DNA from: DAOMFB01 sp963721385
GTDB lineage: Bacteria > Acidobacteriota > Thermoanaerobaculia > UBA5066
Direction of reading: 5' to 3'
Length of the DNA stretch: 64,000 nt
NCBI GenBank assembly: GCA_963721385.1
Contig: CAVRJB010000019.1
Span: forward strand, 868,001-932,000
Part shown: piece by piece, positions 27,213 to 38,555 of the stretch
Numbering within the stretch: position 1 is the first letter of the stretch
Layout of the letters: each line of letters starts with the position of its first letter
Position numbers and translations under genes: made by a program
The notes under the pieces: model-generated
Told to the model about the DNA's origin: nothing
Databases searched by the model: none
What the model saw: the letters and a program-made list of their open reading frames with translations, nothing else

Positions 27213-28725
27213 TTGGGGAAGGACTACCTCGAGAGGATCCTCAGGGCGCGCGTCTACGACGTGGCGGTGGAGTCGCCGCTCGACAGCGGCGCCCAGCCTC
27301 TCGCGCCGGACGGGGAACGAGGTCCTCCTGAAGCGGGAGGATCTCCAGCCCGTCTTCTCGTTCAAGCTGCGCGGCGCCTACAACCGGATGGTCCGGCTCT
27401 CACCGGCGGCTCTCCGGCGCGGCGTCGTCGCGGCCTCGGCGGGGAACCACGCGCAGGGGGTGGCGCTCGCCGCCCAGCGCCTCGGCTGCACGGCGACGAT
27501 CGTCATGCCCGTCACGACGCCCCGGATCAAGGTCGAGGCTGTCGCGGCGCGGGGCGCGCGGGTCGTCCTCTCGGGCGACTCGTACGACGACGCCTACGCC
27601 GAGGCGAAGCGGATCGCGCGGAAGGGGAGCCGGACCTTCATCCACCCCTATGACGATCCGGACGTCATCGCGGGACAGGGGACGATCGGCCTGGAAATCC
27701 TCCGCCAGCGGCCGGTGGGCGTCGACGCGATCTTCGTCGCGGTCGGGGGCGGCGGGCTGATCTCCGGGATCGCGGCGTACGTGAAACGGCTGCAGCCGCG
27801 GATCCGCATCGTCGGCGTCGAGCCCGTGGACGCCGACGCGATGCACCGGTCGCTCGCGGCCGGGCGGCGGGTGACGCTCCCGCGGGTCGGCCTCTTCGCG
27901 GACGGCGTCGCGGTCCGGAAGGTGGGGAAGGAGACGTTCCGACTCTGCCGGAAGTTCGTGGACGAGGTCGTCCTCGTCGACACGGACGCCATCTGCGCGG
28001 CGATCAAGGACGTCTTCGAGGAGACGCGCTCGATCCTCGAGCCGGCCGGGGCGCTTCCGGTCGCCGGACTGAAGGCGTGGGCCGAGCACGGACGCCACCG
28101 GGGGCGGACGATCGTGGCCGTGACGAGCGGCGCCAACATGAACTTCGACCGCCTCCGCCACGTGGCGGAACGGGCGGAGCTCGGCGAGCGGCGGGAGGCG
28201 ATCCTCGCGGTGACGATTCCCGAGCGCCCCGGGAGCTTCCGCGAGTTCTGCGCCGTCATCGGCCCCCGGAATGTCACCGAGTTCAACTACCGCTACGCCG
28301 ACTCCGTCGACGCGCACGTCTTCGTCGGGCTGGAGGTTTCGAACGCGGGGGAAACGCGCGAGATCCTGAAGCGCCTGAAGGCCCGGGGCTTGCCGGCCCT
28401 CGACTTCTCGGAAAACGAGATGGCCAAGCTCCATGTACGCCACCTCGTCGGCGGGCACGCCCCGCAGGCGCGCGACGAGCGGCTCTACCGGTTCGAGTTC
28501 CCCGAGCGCCCCGGGGCCCTCCTGACGTTCCTCTCGAAGATGCGGAGCGACTGGAACATCAGCCTCTTCCACTACCGGAACCACGGCGCCGACTACGGGC
28601 GCGTCCTCGCCGGGATCCAGGTGCCGCGCCGCGACGACGCGAAATTCCGCCGCTTCCTGACGGACCTCGGCTACCGCCACTGGGACGAGAGCACGAACCC
28701 GGCGTACCGGCTTTTCCTGGCGTAG
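27213..28725 (+). CDS. ilvA: Threonine deaminase, biosynthetic (frameshifted near 5' end)
   Basis: The PLP enzyme making 2-ketobutyrate from threonine, the entry to isoleucine. TTG at 27213 starts GKDYLERILRARVYDVAVESPL. The frame is then broken at about 27286-27292, where one extra G in GCGGCGCCC separates ...ESPLDS from APSLSRRTGNEVLLKRED. Downstream are the catalytic lysine motif FSFKLRGAYNRM, SAGNHAQGVALAAQRLG and the glycine loop VGGGGLISG. Two C-terminal ACT-like regulatory domains follow (ILAVTIPERPGSFREFCAVI and YRFEFPERPGALLTFLSKM), so isoleucine/valine allostery is expected. Last gene of the operon, 5 nt from the convergent methyltransferase. Confidence 0.92.
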
Positions 28726-28730
28726 GCCGC

Positions 28731-29357
28731 TCAGGTCGCCGGGGCGGGGCGGCCTTCCTTGACGAGGACGGCGGCGAGCTTTCGCCGCGCGCGGGACGAT
28801 CCCGCTCGACGAGCCCGACGCTTCGGGCGGTGGCGAGGGTCGCGTCGAAAGCCTCACGGGCGACGTGACCGCGCGGTTCGATGAGGACGAGCGATCCGCC
28901 GGGCCGGAGCGCGCGGGCGACCTGTCCGAGGAAGGCGCCGGCGTCGCCGACCTCGTGGACCGTGTGAATCGCCACGGCGAGGTCGATCCGCCCCTCCCAG
29001 TGGTCCGAGAACGAGGTCGTCCGCGGCGCAGACCGATGCCTCGATCCGGTCGAGGAGGCCCGCCCGGCCGGCGCGGCGGCGAAGCCCCTCGATCATCCGC
29101 GGCTGGACGTCGACGCAGATCACCTTTCCCTCCGGCCCGACGAGCCGGGCGAGCGGCAGGCTGAAGTAGCCCATCCCGCAGCCGGGCTCGAGAACGGTCA
29201 TCCCGTGCTTCACGTGCGGCCCGAGAAGGCGTTCCGGCGATTCGAGGAGCCGCCGGAGGGGTGAGACGAGGAGCGGCCCGATCCACCACGGGCAGACGTG
29301 CCCGGGCCCGACGAGGGGTGGCGACGCGACTGAATGCGAGGCTTCCTTCGGTTTCAT
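28731..29357 (-). CDS. SAM-dependent class I methyltransferase (two frameshifts)
   Basis: ATG at 29357 begins MKPKEASHSVASPPLVGPGHV. The SAM-binding motif I is TVLEPGCGMGYFSLPLARLVG, followed by VICVDVQPRMIEGLRRRA (UbiE-like). One extra base at about 28993-28998 interrupts the frame after VCAADDLVLGP. Another frame gives DLAVAIHTVHEVGDAGAFLG and the motif III strand LRPGGSLVLIEPRGHV. A further slip near 28786-28793 restores KLAAVLVKEGRPAPAT and the stop at 28731-28733. It probably methylates a small molecule; the substrate is unknown. Convergent with ilvA. Confidence 0.7.
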
Positions 29358-29518
29358 GTTCCCAAGATAGAAGGCGGAGAAGGCACTGTCGAATGAAACG
29401 CTGGGACCGGACGGGACTAGAATCCCCGCAGTAACACGACGACGGGCCGCCGGAACGAGCGCCTTTGTGCCGGGGGGACACGACCCGCCCCTTCCTCCGA
29501 CCCGGTGAGGCATGCCGC

Positions 29519-32118
29519 ATGGGCCTCTCCGCGGGGATGAAGCTCGGTCCTTACGAGATCCTCGGCCCCCTCGGCGCGGGAGGGATGGGAGAGGTCTACC
29601 GGGCTAAGGACACTCGGCTGGGGCGCGACGTTGCCGTCAAAGTCCTCCCGGCGTCGCTTGCGAGTGACGCCGACGCCCTCGCTAGGTTCGGGCGGGAGGC
29701 GAAGGCGGTGGCCGCGCTCTCGCACCCGAACATCCTCTCGATCTTCGACGTCGGGAGCGAGGGCGGGACAACGTATGCAGTCATGGAGCTTCTGGAGGGC
29801 GAGACGCTGCGCGAGCGGCTCCGCGAGGGGCGCCTGCCGCCCAGGAAGGCCGTCGAGATCGCCATCCAGGTGGCGAACGGACTCGCCGCGGCCCACGAGA
29901 AGGGGATCGTCCACCGCGACCTGAAGCCCGAGAACCTCTTCGTCAGCGCGGACGGCCGCGCCAAGATCCTCGACTTCGGCCTCGCGCGCCAGACATCTCC
30001 CACGGCCGGCGACGACACGAAGTCCCCGACGATCGAGAAGGCGACGGATCCCCAGACGGTCCTCGGCACGGTCGGCTACATGTCTCCCGAGCAGGTGCGC
30101 GGGAAGCCCGCCGACCACCGCTCGGACATCTTCTCGTTCGGCTGCGTCCTCTACGAGATGCTGACCGGGGCGCGGGCGTTCCACGGCGACTCAGCCGTCG
30201 AGACGATGAATGCCATTCTCAAGGAGGAGCCGCGTGATCTCTCGGCGGTGACGACGGGGATCCCGCCGGCGCTCGACCGGATCGTGAGGCACTGCCTCGA
30301 GAAGAGCCCCGCCGAGCGCTTCCAGTCCGCACGCGATCTCGCCTTCGACCTCGGCTCGCTCTCGGAGGCCTCGACGCCCTCCGCCACCGCGCACGTCGCC
30401 GCGTCGCGCTCGCGTGCGATCGGTCGCCGCGTCCTCCTGGGCGCAGCGATGGCCGCCGCGCTCGCGCTCGCGTTCGTTTCCGGCCGGAAGACGGCGCCCG
30501 AAGGTATCTCGCCCGGCAACGTGTCGTTCCGCCAGCTCACCTTCCGCCGGGGGAACCTTCTGGGGGCCCGCTTCGCGCCGGACGGAAAGACGGTCGTCTA
30601 CAGCGCGGCGTGGGACGGCAAGCCGGCCGAGCTGTTCTCGGTGAGAACGGACAGCCTCGAGTCCCGGCCGCTCGGCATCCCGAACGCGGACATCCTTTCC
30701 ATCTCGTCGAAGGGTGAGCTGGCGATCCTCCTCAAGAAGGGTTTCCTCTACGACCCGTGGGGCGCTGGCACGCTCGCCCGTATGCCGCTCGGGGGCGGCG
30801 CACCGCGCGAGGTCGCCGAGAACGTCGCTGGCGCGGACTGGAGACGCCGACGGCTCCGAGCTGGCGTTGATCCCGGAGTGGGCCCCGGAGGGAAGGGCCG
30901 GCTCGAGTACCCCGTCGGAAAGACCCTGTACGAGACGACGGGCATCATTGCATGGCGGCCGTGTGTCTCCGAAGGACGATTTGATCGCGTTCGTCGAGGA
31001 GGAGGGTGAGCGCCGCAGTTTCGTCGTCGTCGCCGATCGAGACGGAAAGATCCGGAAGCTCTCGGGTCCGTGGGCGTCAGTCGACGTCCGGTGTGGCGAC
31101 CGGACGGACGCTCCGTCGTGTTTCAGCGCGGGCTTGCGGGCTGACAATCTCGGCCATCCGCGAGGTGTCCCTCGCGGGCAAGGAACGCGTCCTCTACCCG
31201 CCCGGGGAAAACCTCGTCCTGCACGACCTCTTGCCCGACGGCCGGCTGCTCGTGGAGAGAGCGATCACTCGCCTTGGAATCGTGATGCGCTCCCCTGGGA
31301 TGGAGCGCGAGCGCGAGATGTCGTGGCTGGATGGCTCCTCGCGCCCCATTCTCTCGGCCGACGGGTCGACGCTCGTCTTCACCGAGAGTCAGGCGAAGGA
31401 GGGGGACCCAAAGGGAGCGTCTACCTCTGGAAGGTCGGCGCGGAGTCCCCTGTCCGGCTCGGCGACGGCCGGGCCACGGAGTCTCTCCCCGGACGGAAAG
31501 TGGGTCACGTCGATCGTGCCCGGCCCGCCGCCGGAGCTGGTCCTTCTCCCGACGGGCGCCGGAACCGCGCGCAAAGATCATCGCTCCCGGGCCTGACCAT
31601 CTCCAGCGGCTCATCATGCCTGACGGACGCACGCTCTGGGTCCGGGCTTCCGAGCCCGGCAAGCCGATCGAGCCGGTGGACTGTGCCGATCGAAGGCGGA
31701 ACGCCGCGCCTCGTCACGTCCGAACAGTGCGACCAGGGGAGCAACGTTCTTGCCCGACGGGAAGAGGCTTGCACGGCACATGGGTGACGGGAAGGGCTTA
31801 CATCCTGTCGCTCGACGGCGGACAGCGGACGCCGCTCAAGGGCCTCGAGCCCGAAGACGTCATGGTGGATGCGGACGCAAATCGGACGCGAGCGCACATT
31901 TTCGTCTTCCGCCCGCAGGAGACTCCGGGGAGGATCTTCCGGATCGAGATCGAGACGGGGAAGCGGGAGCTCTGGAAGGAGCTGATGCCCGCGGACCCGG
32001 TCGGCGTCATCCAGGGCGACCGCTACGGTCGCGATTTCGCGTGACGGCAGGAGCTACGCCTACGGCTACATACGCGCCAATCGCGTCGGACCTGTACGTC
32101 CTCGAGGGGGTGAAGTAG
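29519..32118 (+). CDS. Membrane Ser/Thr kinase with beta-propeller sensor (3' half multiply frameshifted)
   Basis: ATG at 29519 opens a complete Hanks-type kinase: LGAGGMGEVYRAKDTRLGRD, HRDLKPENLF, DFGLARQ, and GTVGYMSPEQVRGK. It is followed by a single TM segment (RVLLGAAMAAALALAFVSG, about residues 302-320) and a TolB/WD40-like extracytoplasmic propeller (RQLTFRRGNLLGARFAPDG, SPDGKWV, DGRTLWVRA). The kinase is intact, but from about 30840 on the propeller is split over all three frames by at least eight indels before a plausible stop at 32116-32118 (SDLYVLEGVK). The architecture is common in Acidobacteriota. Either the propeller is decaying or this stretch has poor base accuracy. Confidence 0.7.
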
Positions 32119-32202
32119 CTACTCGACGTACCTGTAGCCCGTCCCCGTGTCGAAGGCGACGACGCGCTCGCCGCGGTCGCGCTTCACTCGCGTTCGAGTG
32201 TT
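32119..32202 (-). pseudogene. Remnant of a PLP-enzyme C-terminus (threonine synthase-like)
   Basis: On the minus strand a short open stretch ends at TAG (32119-32121) with RGERVVAFDTGTGYRYVE, which resembles the final strand of threonine synthase-type PLP enzymes. Nothing similar is recognisable further upstream, and the thioesterase gene ends at 32270. It looks like a leftover 3' end. The match is short, so confidence is low. Confidence 0.3.
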
Positions 32203-32269
32203 GGGGCGCGACGGGAATTGCCGAGGGCCACTGCGCATCTCTGTGCGAACCCGGCCTGCCGGCTCTTCC

Positions 32270-32707
32270 TCAGCCAGGAGGGGAGGGACGCCGGGGCACC
32301 ACCGCGAGGGTGACCGTCGCCTTGGAGACGAGGCGTTCCTCGCCCGAGGCGACGCAGAAGACCTCGGATTCGACGACGATGAGCTGCGAGCCCGCCTTCA
32401 GGACCTTCGCCCGGCAGATCAGCCGCTCGCCCTTCGCGGCCCTGAGGAGGTTGATCTTGAACTCGGCCGAGAGGACGGACTGGCCGTCCTTGACGAGGGA
32501 CGCGGCGGCGGCGCCGGCCGTGTGGTCGGCGATCGTGGCCTGGACGCCGGCGTGGACGTAACCGTCCTGCTGGAGATGGCGCCGTTCGAGGGGGAGCACG
32601 GTCGTGCACGCGCCCGTGCCGGCGGACTCCAGGCGGATGCCGAGGTCCGCGATGAACGGAGCGCTCGTGAAGATCCGCTTCACCTCGTCGGGGATGGCTG
32701 GAGACAC
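32270..32707 (-). CDS. PaaI-family hotdog thioesterase
   Basis: A 145-residue single-domain hotdog protein. The active-site region is YVHAGVQATIADHTAGAAAASLV (HxG...AD pattern of the PaaI/YdiI group), preceded by the LPLERRHLQQDG strand. It should hydrolyse acyl-CoA thioesters in the cytoplasm. ATG at 32707; the gene ends next to the DUF2892 gene on the same strand and near fadAB, which suggests a link with fatty-acid or aromatic acyl-CoA turnover. Confidence 0.85.
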   Translation of the reverse strand: MSPAIPDEVKRIFTSAPFIADLGIRLESAGTGACTTVLPLERRHLQQDGYVHAGVQATIADHTAGAAAASLVKDGQSVLSAEFKINLLRAAKGERLICRAKVLKAGSQLIVVESEVFCVASGEERLVSKATVTLAVVPRRPSPPG

Positions 32708-32714
32708 CGCGCGG

Positions 32715-32915
32715 TCAGCCGGCGGCCTTTTTCGGGCAGGTGCTGATCCCGAGCAGGCTGTAGGGCGGGCACCAGCCGGTGAGGGCGGTGGCGAGTGGGA
32801 ATATTCCGAGAAGTCCCCAGTTGCTCGTCGGGCCCCAGACGACGAGGCTCAGGATGAAGAGGCCGACGACGCCCCGGATGACTCGTTCGACCGGATGAAT
32901 GTTCACCGTGAACAT
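32715..32915 (-). CDS. DUF2892 (YgaP-type) small membrane protein
   Basis: 66 residues: NIHPVERVIRGVVGLFILSLV at the N-terminus, two TM segments and the terminal motif CPPYSLLGISTCPKK characteristic of the YgaP transmembrane family. ATG at 32915, GAGG six nt upstream. It lies 8 nt from the thioesterase start. The family is often linked to rhodaneses or sulfur handling, but no rhodanese is present here and its role is unknown. Confidence 0.8.
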   Translation of the reverse strand: MFTVNIHPVERVIRGVVGLFILSLVVWGPTSNWGLLGIFPLATALTGWCPPYSLLGISTCPKKAAG

Positions 32916-32944
32916 GGAGTACCTCGCTTTCGTCGAGCCGGAGG

Positions 32945-34105
<1,161 letters not shown>

Positions 34106-34109
34106 CGGT

Positions 34110-36265
34110 TCACTCTCCGGTGTGGAAGGGCTGTCCCTTCCGGGCGAGATCGCGTAGCTGGGCGGTCGGCTCGTAGAGCTTGCCAAGTGCGGCGTGTTTC
34201 TCGGCGGCGGCGAGGAGGGCCGGGGCGCCGAGCGAGTCCGCCCAGCGGAAGATGCCGCCCCGGAACGGCGGGAAAGCCGAGGCCGTAGAGGAGCGAGAGG
34301 TCGACCTCGACGGGCGTACTCGACGATCTTGTCCTCGAGGCAGCGCGAGCACTCGAAGAGCATCGGCAGCATCATCCGCTCGACGATCGCCTCGTCCGTG
34401 ACGGTCGCTCCGCCCTTGACGATCGGTGCGAGGAGGGCGGCGGCCTCCGGGTCGGGCGTCTTCTTTGGCGGCCCCTTCTTCTCGGGCTTGTAGACGTAGA
34501 ACCCCTTTCCGTTCTTCTGCCCGTACCGCTCCGCCTCGAACATCGCCTCGCTGGCCGTCTTCCCGGCGTGGCCCATCCGGTCGGGGAAGGCCGCCGCCAT
34601 CACCTTGTCGGCGTGGACAGCGGTGTCGATCCCGACGACGTCGAGAAGGTAGGCCGGCCCCATCGGCCAGCCCCACTTCTCCATCACCTTGTCGATCCGG
34701 GTGTAGTCGACCCCGTCCTGGACGAGCTTCATGAAGCCGGCAAAGTAGGGGAAGAGGACGCGGTTGACGAAGAAGCCGGCACAGTCGTTCACGACGACGG
34801 GCGTCTTCCCCATCGCCAGCGCATAGGCGACCGCCGTCGCGATGGTCGCCTCGGACGACTTCTTCCCGCGGATCACCTCCACGAGGGGCATCTTCGGCAC
34901 CGGGTTGAAGAAGTGCATCCCGCAGAAGTCCTCGGGGCGTTTCAGGCTCTCGGCGAGGCGGGTGATGGAGATCGTCGATGTGTTGCTGGCGAGGATGGCT
35001 CCCGGCTTCAGAAGCGCCTCCACCTCGGCGAGGACCGCCTTCTTCACCTTTTCGTTCTCGACGACCGCCTCGACGACGAAGTCCACGGAGCCGAAGTCGC
35101 CGTAGGAGAGGGCTGGCCGGATCCGGCCGAGCGTCTCGGCCATCTTCGCCGGGGTCATCTTTCCGCGGGAGACCTGCTTCTCGAGGAGCTTCCCGGCCTC
35201 CGCAAGCCCGAGGTCGATCGCCTTCGGGTTGATGTCCTTCATGACGATCGGGATCTTCTTTGCGGCCGACTGGTAAGCGATGCCGCCCCCCATGATCCCG
35301 GCGCCGAGGACGGCCGCGCTCTCCACCTTCCGCGCCGCCTTCGAGGCTTTCTTCGCGATCTTCTTCAGCATCAGGTCGCCGAGGAAGACGCTGACGAGGG
35401 CGGCGGCAACCGGCGTGCGCGCGATCCGGACGAACGCCTCGGTCTCGATCGGGAGCGCCTCGTCGCGGCCCTTTCGCGCCGCTTTCTCGATCGCCTCGAT
35501 CGCCGCGATGGGAGCGGGGTAGTTCGGACCGGCTTTCCCGCCGACGAAGGCCTTCGAGGTCTCGAAGACCATCGCCGACTCGATCTTGTCCAGTTCGAGC
35601 GGGCCGGTCTTCTCGGCGCGGCGCTTCCTCCAGTCGAGCCCGCCGGCCGCTGCGTCCTTGAGGACGCCGATCGCCACGTCGCGAAGGTCAGCCTTCGCGA
35701 CGACGCCGTCCACGGCGCCGATCTTCAAGGCGTCGGCGGCGGACCACTGCTCGCCGGAGGCGATCCACTCGATGGCGTTGTCGGCCCCGACGAGACGCGG
35801 GAACCGGACCGTTCCGCCCCAGCCCGGGAAGATCCCGAGCTTCGTCTCGGGGAAACCGACCCTCGTGTCGTCGGCCATCACCCGGTAGCTGGCGGCGAGG
35901 CAGAGTTCGAAGCCCCCGCCGAGAGCAAAGCCGTTGATGGCGACCACCGTCGGACAGTCGAGATCCTCGAGATCCGAGAAGGTCCGGTTGGCGCGAGTGA
36001 CCCAGGCGGTCATCTCCTCGGGGGACTGTTTGAAGAGGGTCAGGAACTCGGTGACGTCGGCGCCGACGATGAAGACGTCCTTGCCGCTCGTCAGGAGGAC
36101 GCCCTTGAGCCCCTTTTCGGCCTTGAGCAGGTCGACCGCCTCCCGAAGCTCCTTCACGGTGAGTGCATTGAACTTGTTGACCGAGTCCCCCTCGAGGTCG
36201 AACCGGAGCTCGACGAACCCGTCGTCCAGGGGGAGACACTGGATCGCCTTGCCGGCGTATCTCAT
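34110..36265 (-). CDS. fadB: Fatty-acid oxidation complex alpha subunit (two small frameshifts)
   Basis: Bifunctional enoyl-CoA hydratase / 3-hydroxyacyl-CoA dehydrogenase. ATG at 36265 with AAGGAGAG upstream. N-terminal crotonase domain: LTSGKDVFIVGADVTEFL, NGFALGGGFELCLAASYRV, PETKLGIFPGWGGTVRFPR. Dehydrogenase domain: Rossmann AAVLGAGIMGGGIAY, MHFFNPVPKMPLVEVIRG and the C-terminal domain. The frame slips at about 34305-34316 (after EDKIVEYAR) and 34273-34275 (one extra A/T); correction gives a normal end (FPPFRGGIFRWADSLG ... QPFHTGE). Both are single-base and are probably sequencing errors, since fadA is intact. A palindromic site lies upstream. Confidence 0.93.
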
Positions 36266-36300
36266 GCGCGTGCTCTCCTTTTGCGATCCTATACCGAAAA

Positions 36301-36316
36301 ATGAGCGGTGGCTCAT
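36301..36316. promoter_or_regulatory. Inverted repeat upstream of fadBA
   Basis: ATGAGC-GGTG-GCTCAT, 6-bp perfect arms, 35 bp upstream of fadB and overlapping the region just before a TATAGG box on the minus strand (GGTATAGGATCGC). Position and form fit a TetR-type fatty-acid repressor site (FadR/PsrA-like). No such regulator gene is in the window; the binding protein is inferred. Confidence 0.45.
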
Positions 36317-36409
36317 CCCGACGCCGCCCCGATGCAGGGCCGTCGTCTCCGGCAGGGAACTTGCGTTTTTCCAGGGAGGACGGCCGAATCGTCGACCGAA
36401 GGAGCCCCC

Positions 36410-37392
36410 GTGCACCCTCATCCCTTTCGTCTGGCGGCCATTTCCGCCGCTTCGGCCTGCTTCCTCGCCGCAGCGGCGTCCCGGCTCGGCGCCGAGACGG
36501 CACCGTCCCCCCGCACCGGCTTCTCGGGGAGCTGGGGGCTGACTGAAGCGACGGTCAGCGACCCCGCCGCGGCGCTCGGGAAGGTCGCGTCGGCGGCTGG
36601 GGCCGACGGGTCGTCGGGAGCGGCGGGGCGCGGCCGCGGCGGGCGCGGGGGCTCGGGCTCCCTGGCCTCGGCTCTGGACGACCCCCTCGAAGCGCTCGGA
36701 GACGCCCGCCGGGTCGTCGTCGTGGACGACGGCCGACGGGTGGAGATCACCTACCCGTCGGGGCGAAAGCGCGTCGTGATCACCGACGGCGAAGAGCGGG
36801 AGCAGGACGACGGCGACGGGCCGGCGAAGGTCGACGGCGAAGCGGAAGAGCGCGCCGGAGCGGATCATCGTGACGTCCAAGTGGTCGGCCGGGCACAGCC
36901 TGAAAGAGACGTGGGAGCTCTCGCCCTCGCCGCGCCGTCTCCTCGTCGAGGGCAAGGTCGACGGACGCCACAATTTCTCCTACCGGCGGGCCTTCGAGCC
37001 GGTGCCGGACGCTCCGCCCACGCCAACCCCGGCGCCGGTCGTTGCGACGGTCCCCACCCCGGCGGCGCCGCAAGGGACCTCGTCCGCCCCCGCGACGGCT
37101 TCCGCTCCCGCGCGTCCGGCCCGAATGTTCGCTCCGGCCTCCGAGCGGCCTTTCTTCGTCGGAGCTCAAGCGGCTCGCGAAGGTCACCCTCGCGGATGCC
37201 CAGAGGCGCGCCGTCGCGTCCGCCGCGCCACAACGGGTCACCTCGGTGATGTCGTCGGACCCCGAGGTGAACGAGGGGTGCCTCGTCTGGCCGCTCGACC
37301 TCAGGATCGAAGGGAAGTCCGGCGTCCTCGAGGTCCTGATCGACGCGGGCGACGGCAAGGTCCTCTCATCGACGTTCGAGGGCTCGAACTAG
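36410..37392 (+). CDS. Exported lipocalin-like protein with PepSY-like C-terminus (frameshifted)
   Basis: GTG at 36410 follows AAGGAG and starts a signal peptide (PHPFRLAAISAASACFLAAAA). The next domain has the pattern of acidobacterial lipocalin-like proteins: TGFSGSWGLTEATVSDPAA, VEITYPSGRKRVVITDGEE, then after a frameshift (36830-36870) TSKWSAGHSLKETWELS and LLVEGKVDG. A Pro/Thr-rich linker follows, and after a second slip (~37140-37175) a PepSY-like segment: ELKRLAKVTLADAQRRAV, then VLEVLIDAGDGKVLSS. The three parts lie in order in three frames, so one gene is likely. Function unknown; periplasmic. Confidence 0.6.
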
Positions 37393-37430
37393 CGCGAGGT
37401 GCCGCCGCGCGGCCTGCGTATCATTCGTCG

Positions 37431-38555
37431 ATGCCGGACGACAGGCGGACGGGAGCGGGGGGATCGCCCGTCTGGTGGACGATCGACCCGGCCATCGCCC
37501 GGGCCGCGACGCTTCCGGCCGAGGTCTACGCCGACCCGCGCTGGCTGGAAGCTGCCCGGGAGAAAGTGTTCGCCCGCACCTGGCATCTCATCGGCGACGC
37601 CGACCAGCTCCTCGAGCCGGGGCAGTGTCTCCCGGTGACGCTCCTGCCGGGCTTCCTCGACGAGCCGCTCCTCCTGACGCGCGGCCGGGACGACAGGGTT
37701 CACCTCCTTTCCAACGTCTGCACTCACCGGGGGGCGCTGCTTTGCGAAGGGCCGGCGGTGCAGCCCGGACTCCGATGCCGGTATCACGGCCGCCGCTTCG
37801 GGCTCGACGGCCGCTTCCTGTCCATGCCCGAGTTCGAGGGCGCCGAGGGCTTTCCATCACCGGCAGACGACCTCCCGCAGGTCGCGTTCGCATCCCTCGG
37901 GAAGCTGATCTTCGCCTCGCTCGCCCCGGCCTTCCCGTTCGAGGAGCTGGTCGCGGAGATGACGGCGCGCGTCGGGTGGCTCCCGATCGGCGATGCCGTG
38001 CTCGACCCGTCCCGGTCGCGGGACTACGACGTTCCGGCGAACTGGGCGCTCTACTGCGACAACTACCTCGAAGGGCTCCACATTCCGTTCGTCCACGCCG
38101 CCCTGCTCGAAGCCCTCGATTTCGGCGCGTACCGGACCGAGGTCTACCGGTGGGCGAGCCTCCAGGTCGGAGCGGCGTCCGGCGACGACGCCACTTTCGA
38201 CTTCCCTCCGTCTTCGCCGGACCACGGCCGGCGGATCGCCGCCTACTACTGGTGGTTCTTTCCCGACACGATGATCAACGTCTACCCCTGGGGACTGTCG
38301 GTCAACCTGGTGCAGCCCCTCGCGCCGGACCGGACGCGCGTGGCGTACAGGACGTACGTCTGGGAGCCGGGGCTTCTCGGCCTGGGGGCCAGCGCCGACC
38401 TGGACCGGGTCGAACGCGAGGACGAAGCCGTGGTCGAAAGCGTCCAGCGGGGCGTGCGGTCGCGCCTCTACCGGCGCGGCCGCTACTCGCCGAAGCACGA
38501 GGCCGGCGTCCACCATTTCCACCGGCTCCTGACCCGCTTCCTCGCGGCTGAATGA
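37431..38555 (+). CDS. Rieske-type aromatic-ring/quaternary-amine oxygenase alpha subunit
   Basis: 374 residues. The Rieske [2Fe-2S] motif is C97-T-H99 with C116-R-Y-H119. Mononuclear iron ligands lie in CDNYLEGLHIPFVH (D210, H217, H222). The family includes ring-hydroxylating dioxygenases and choline, carnitine and proline-betaine monooxygenases or demethylases. The neighbouring APC transporter and corrinoid methyltransferase cluster favour a quaternary-amine substrate, but this is inference. No reductase partner is seen next to it. ATG at 37431; its stop overlaps the permease start (ATGA). Confidence 0.85.
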   Translation: MPDDRRTGAGGSPVWWTIDPAIARAATLPAEVYADPRWLEAAREKVFARTWHLIGDADQLLEPGQCLPVTLLPGFLDEPLLLTRGRDDRVHLLSNVCTHRGALLCEGPAVQPGLRCRYHGRRFGLDGRFLSMPEFEGAEGFPSPADDLPQVAFASLGKLIFASLAPAFPFEELVAEMTARVGWLPIGDAVLDPSRSRDYDVPANWALYCDNYLEGLHIPFVHAALLEALDFGAYRTEVYRWASLQVGAASGDDATFDFPPSSPDHGRRIAAYYWWFFPDTMINVYPWGLSVNLVQPLAPDRTRVAYRTYVWEPGLLGLGASADLDRVEREDEAVVESVQRGVRSRLYRRGRYSPKHEAGVHHFHRLLTRFLAAE

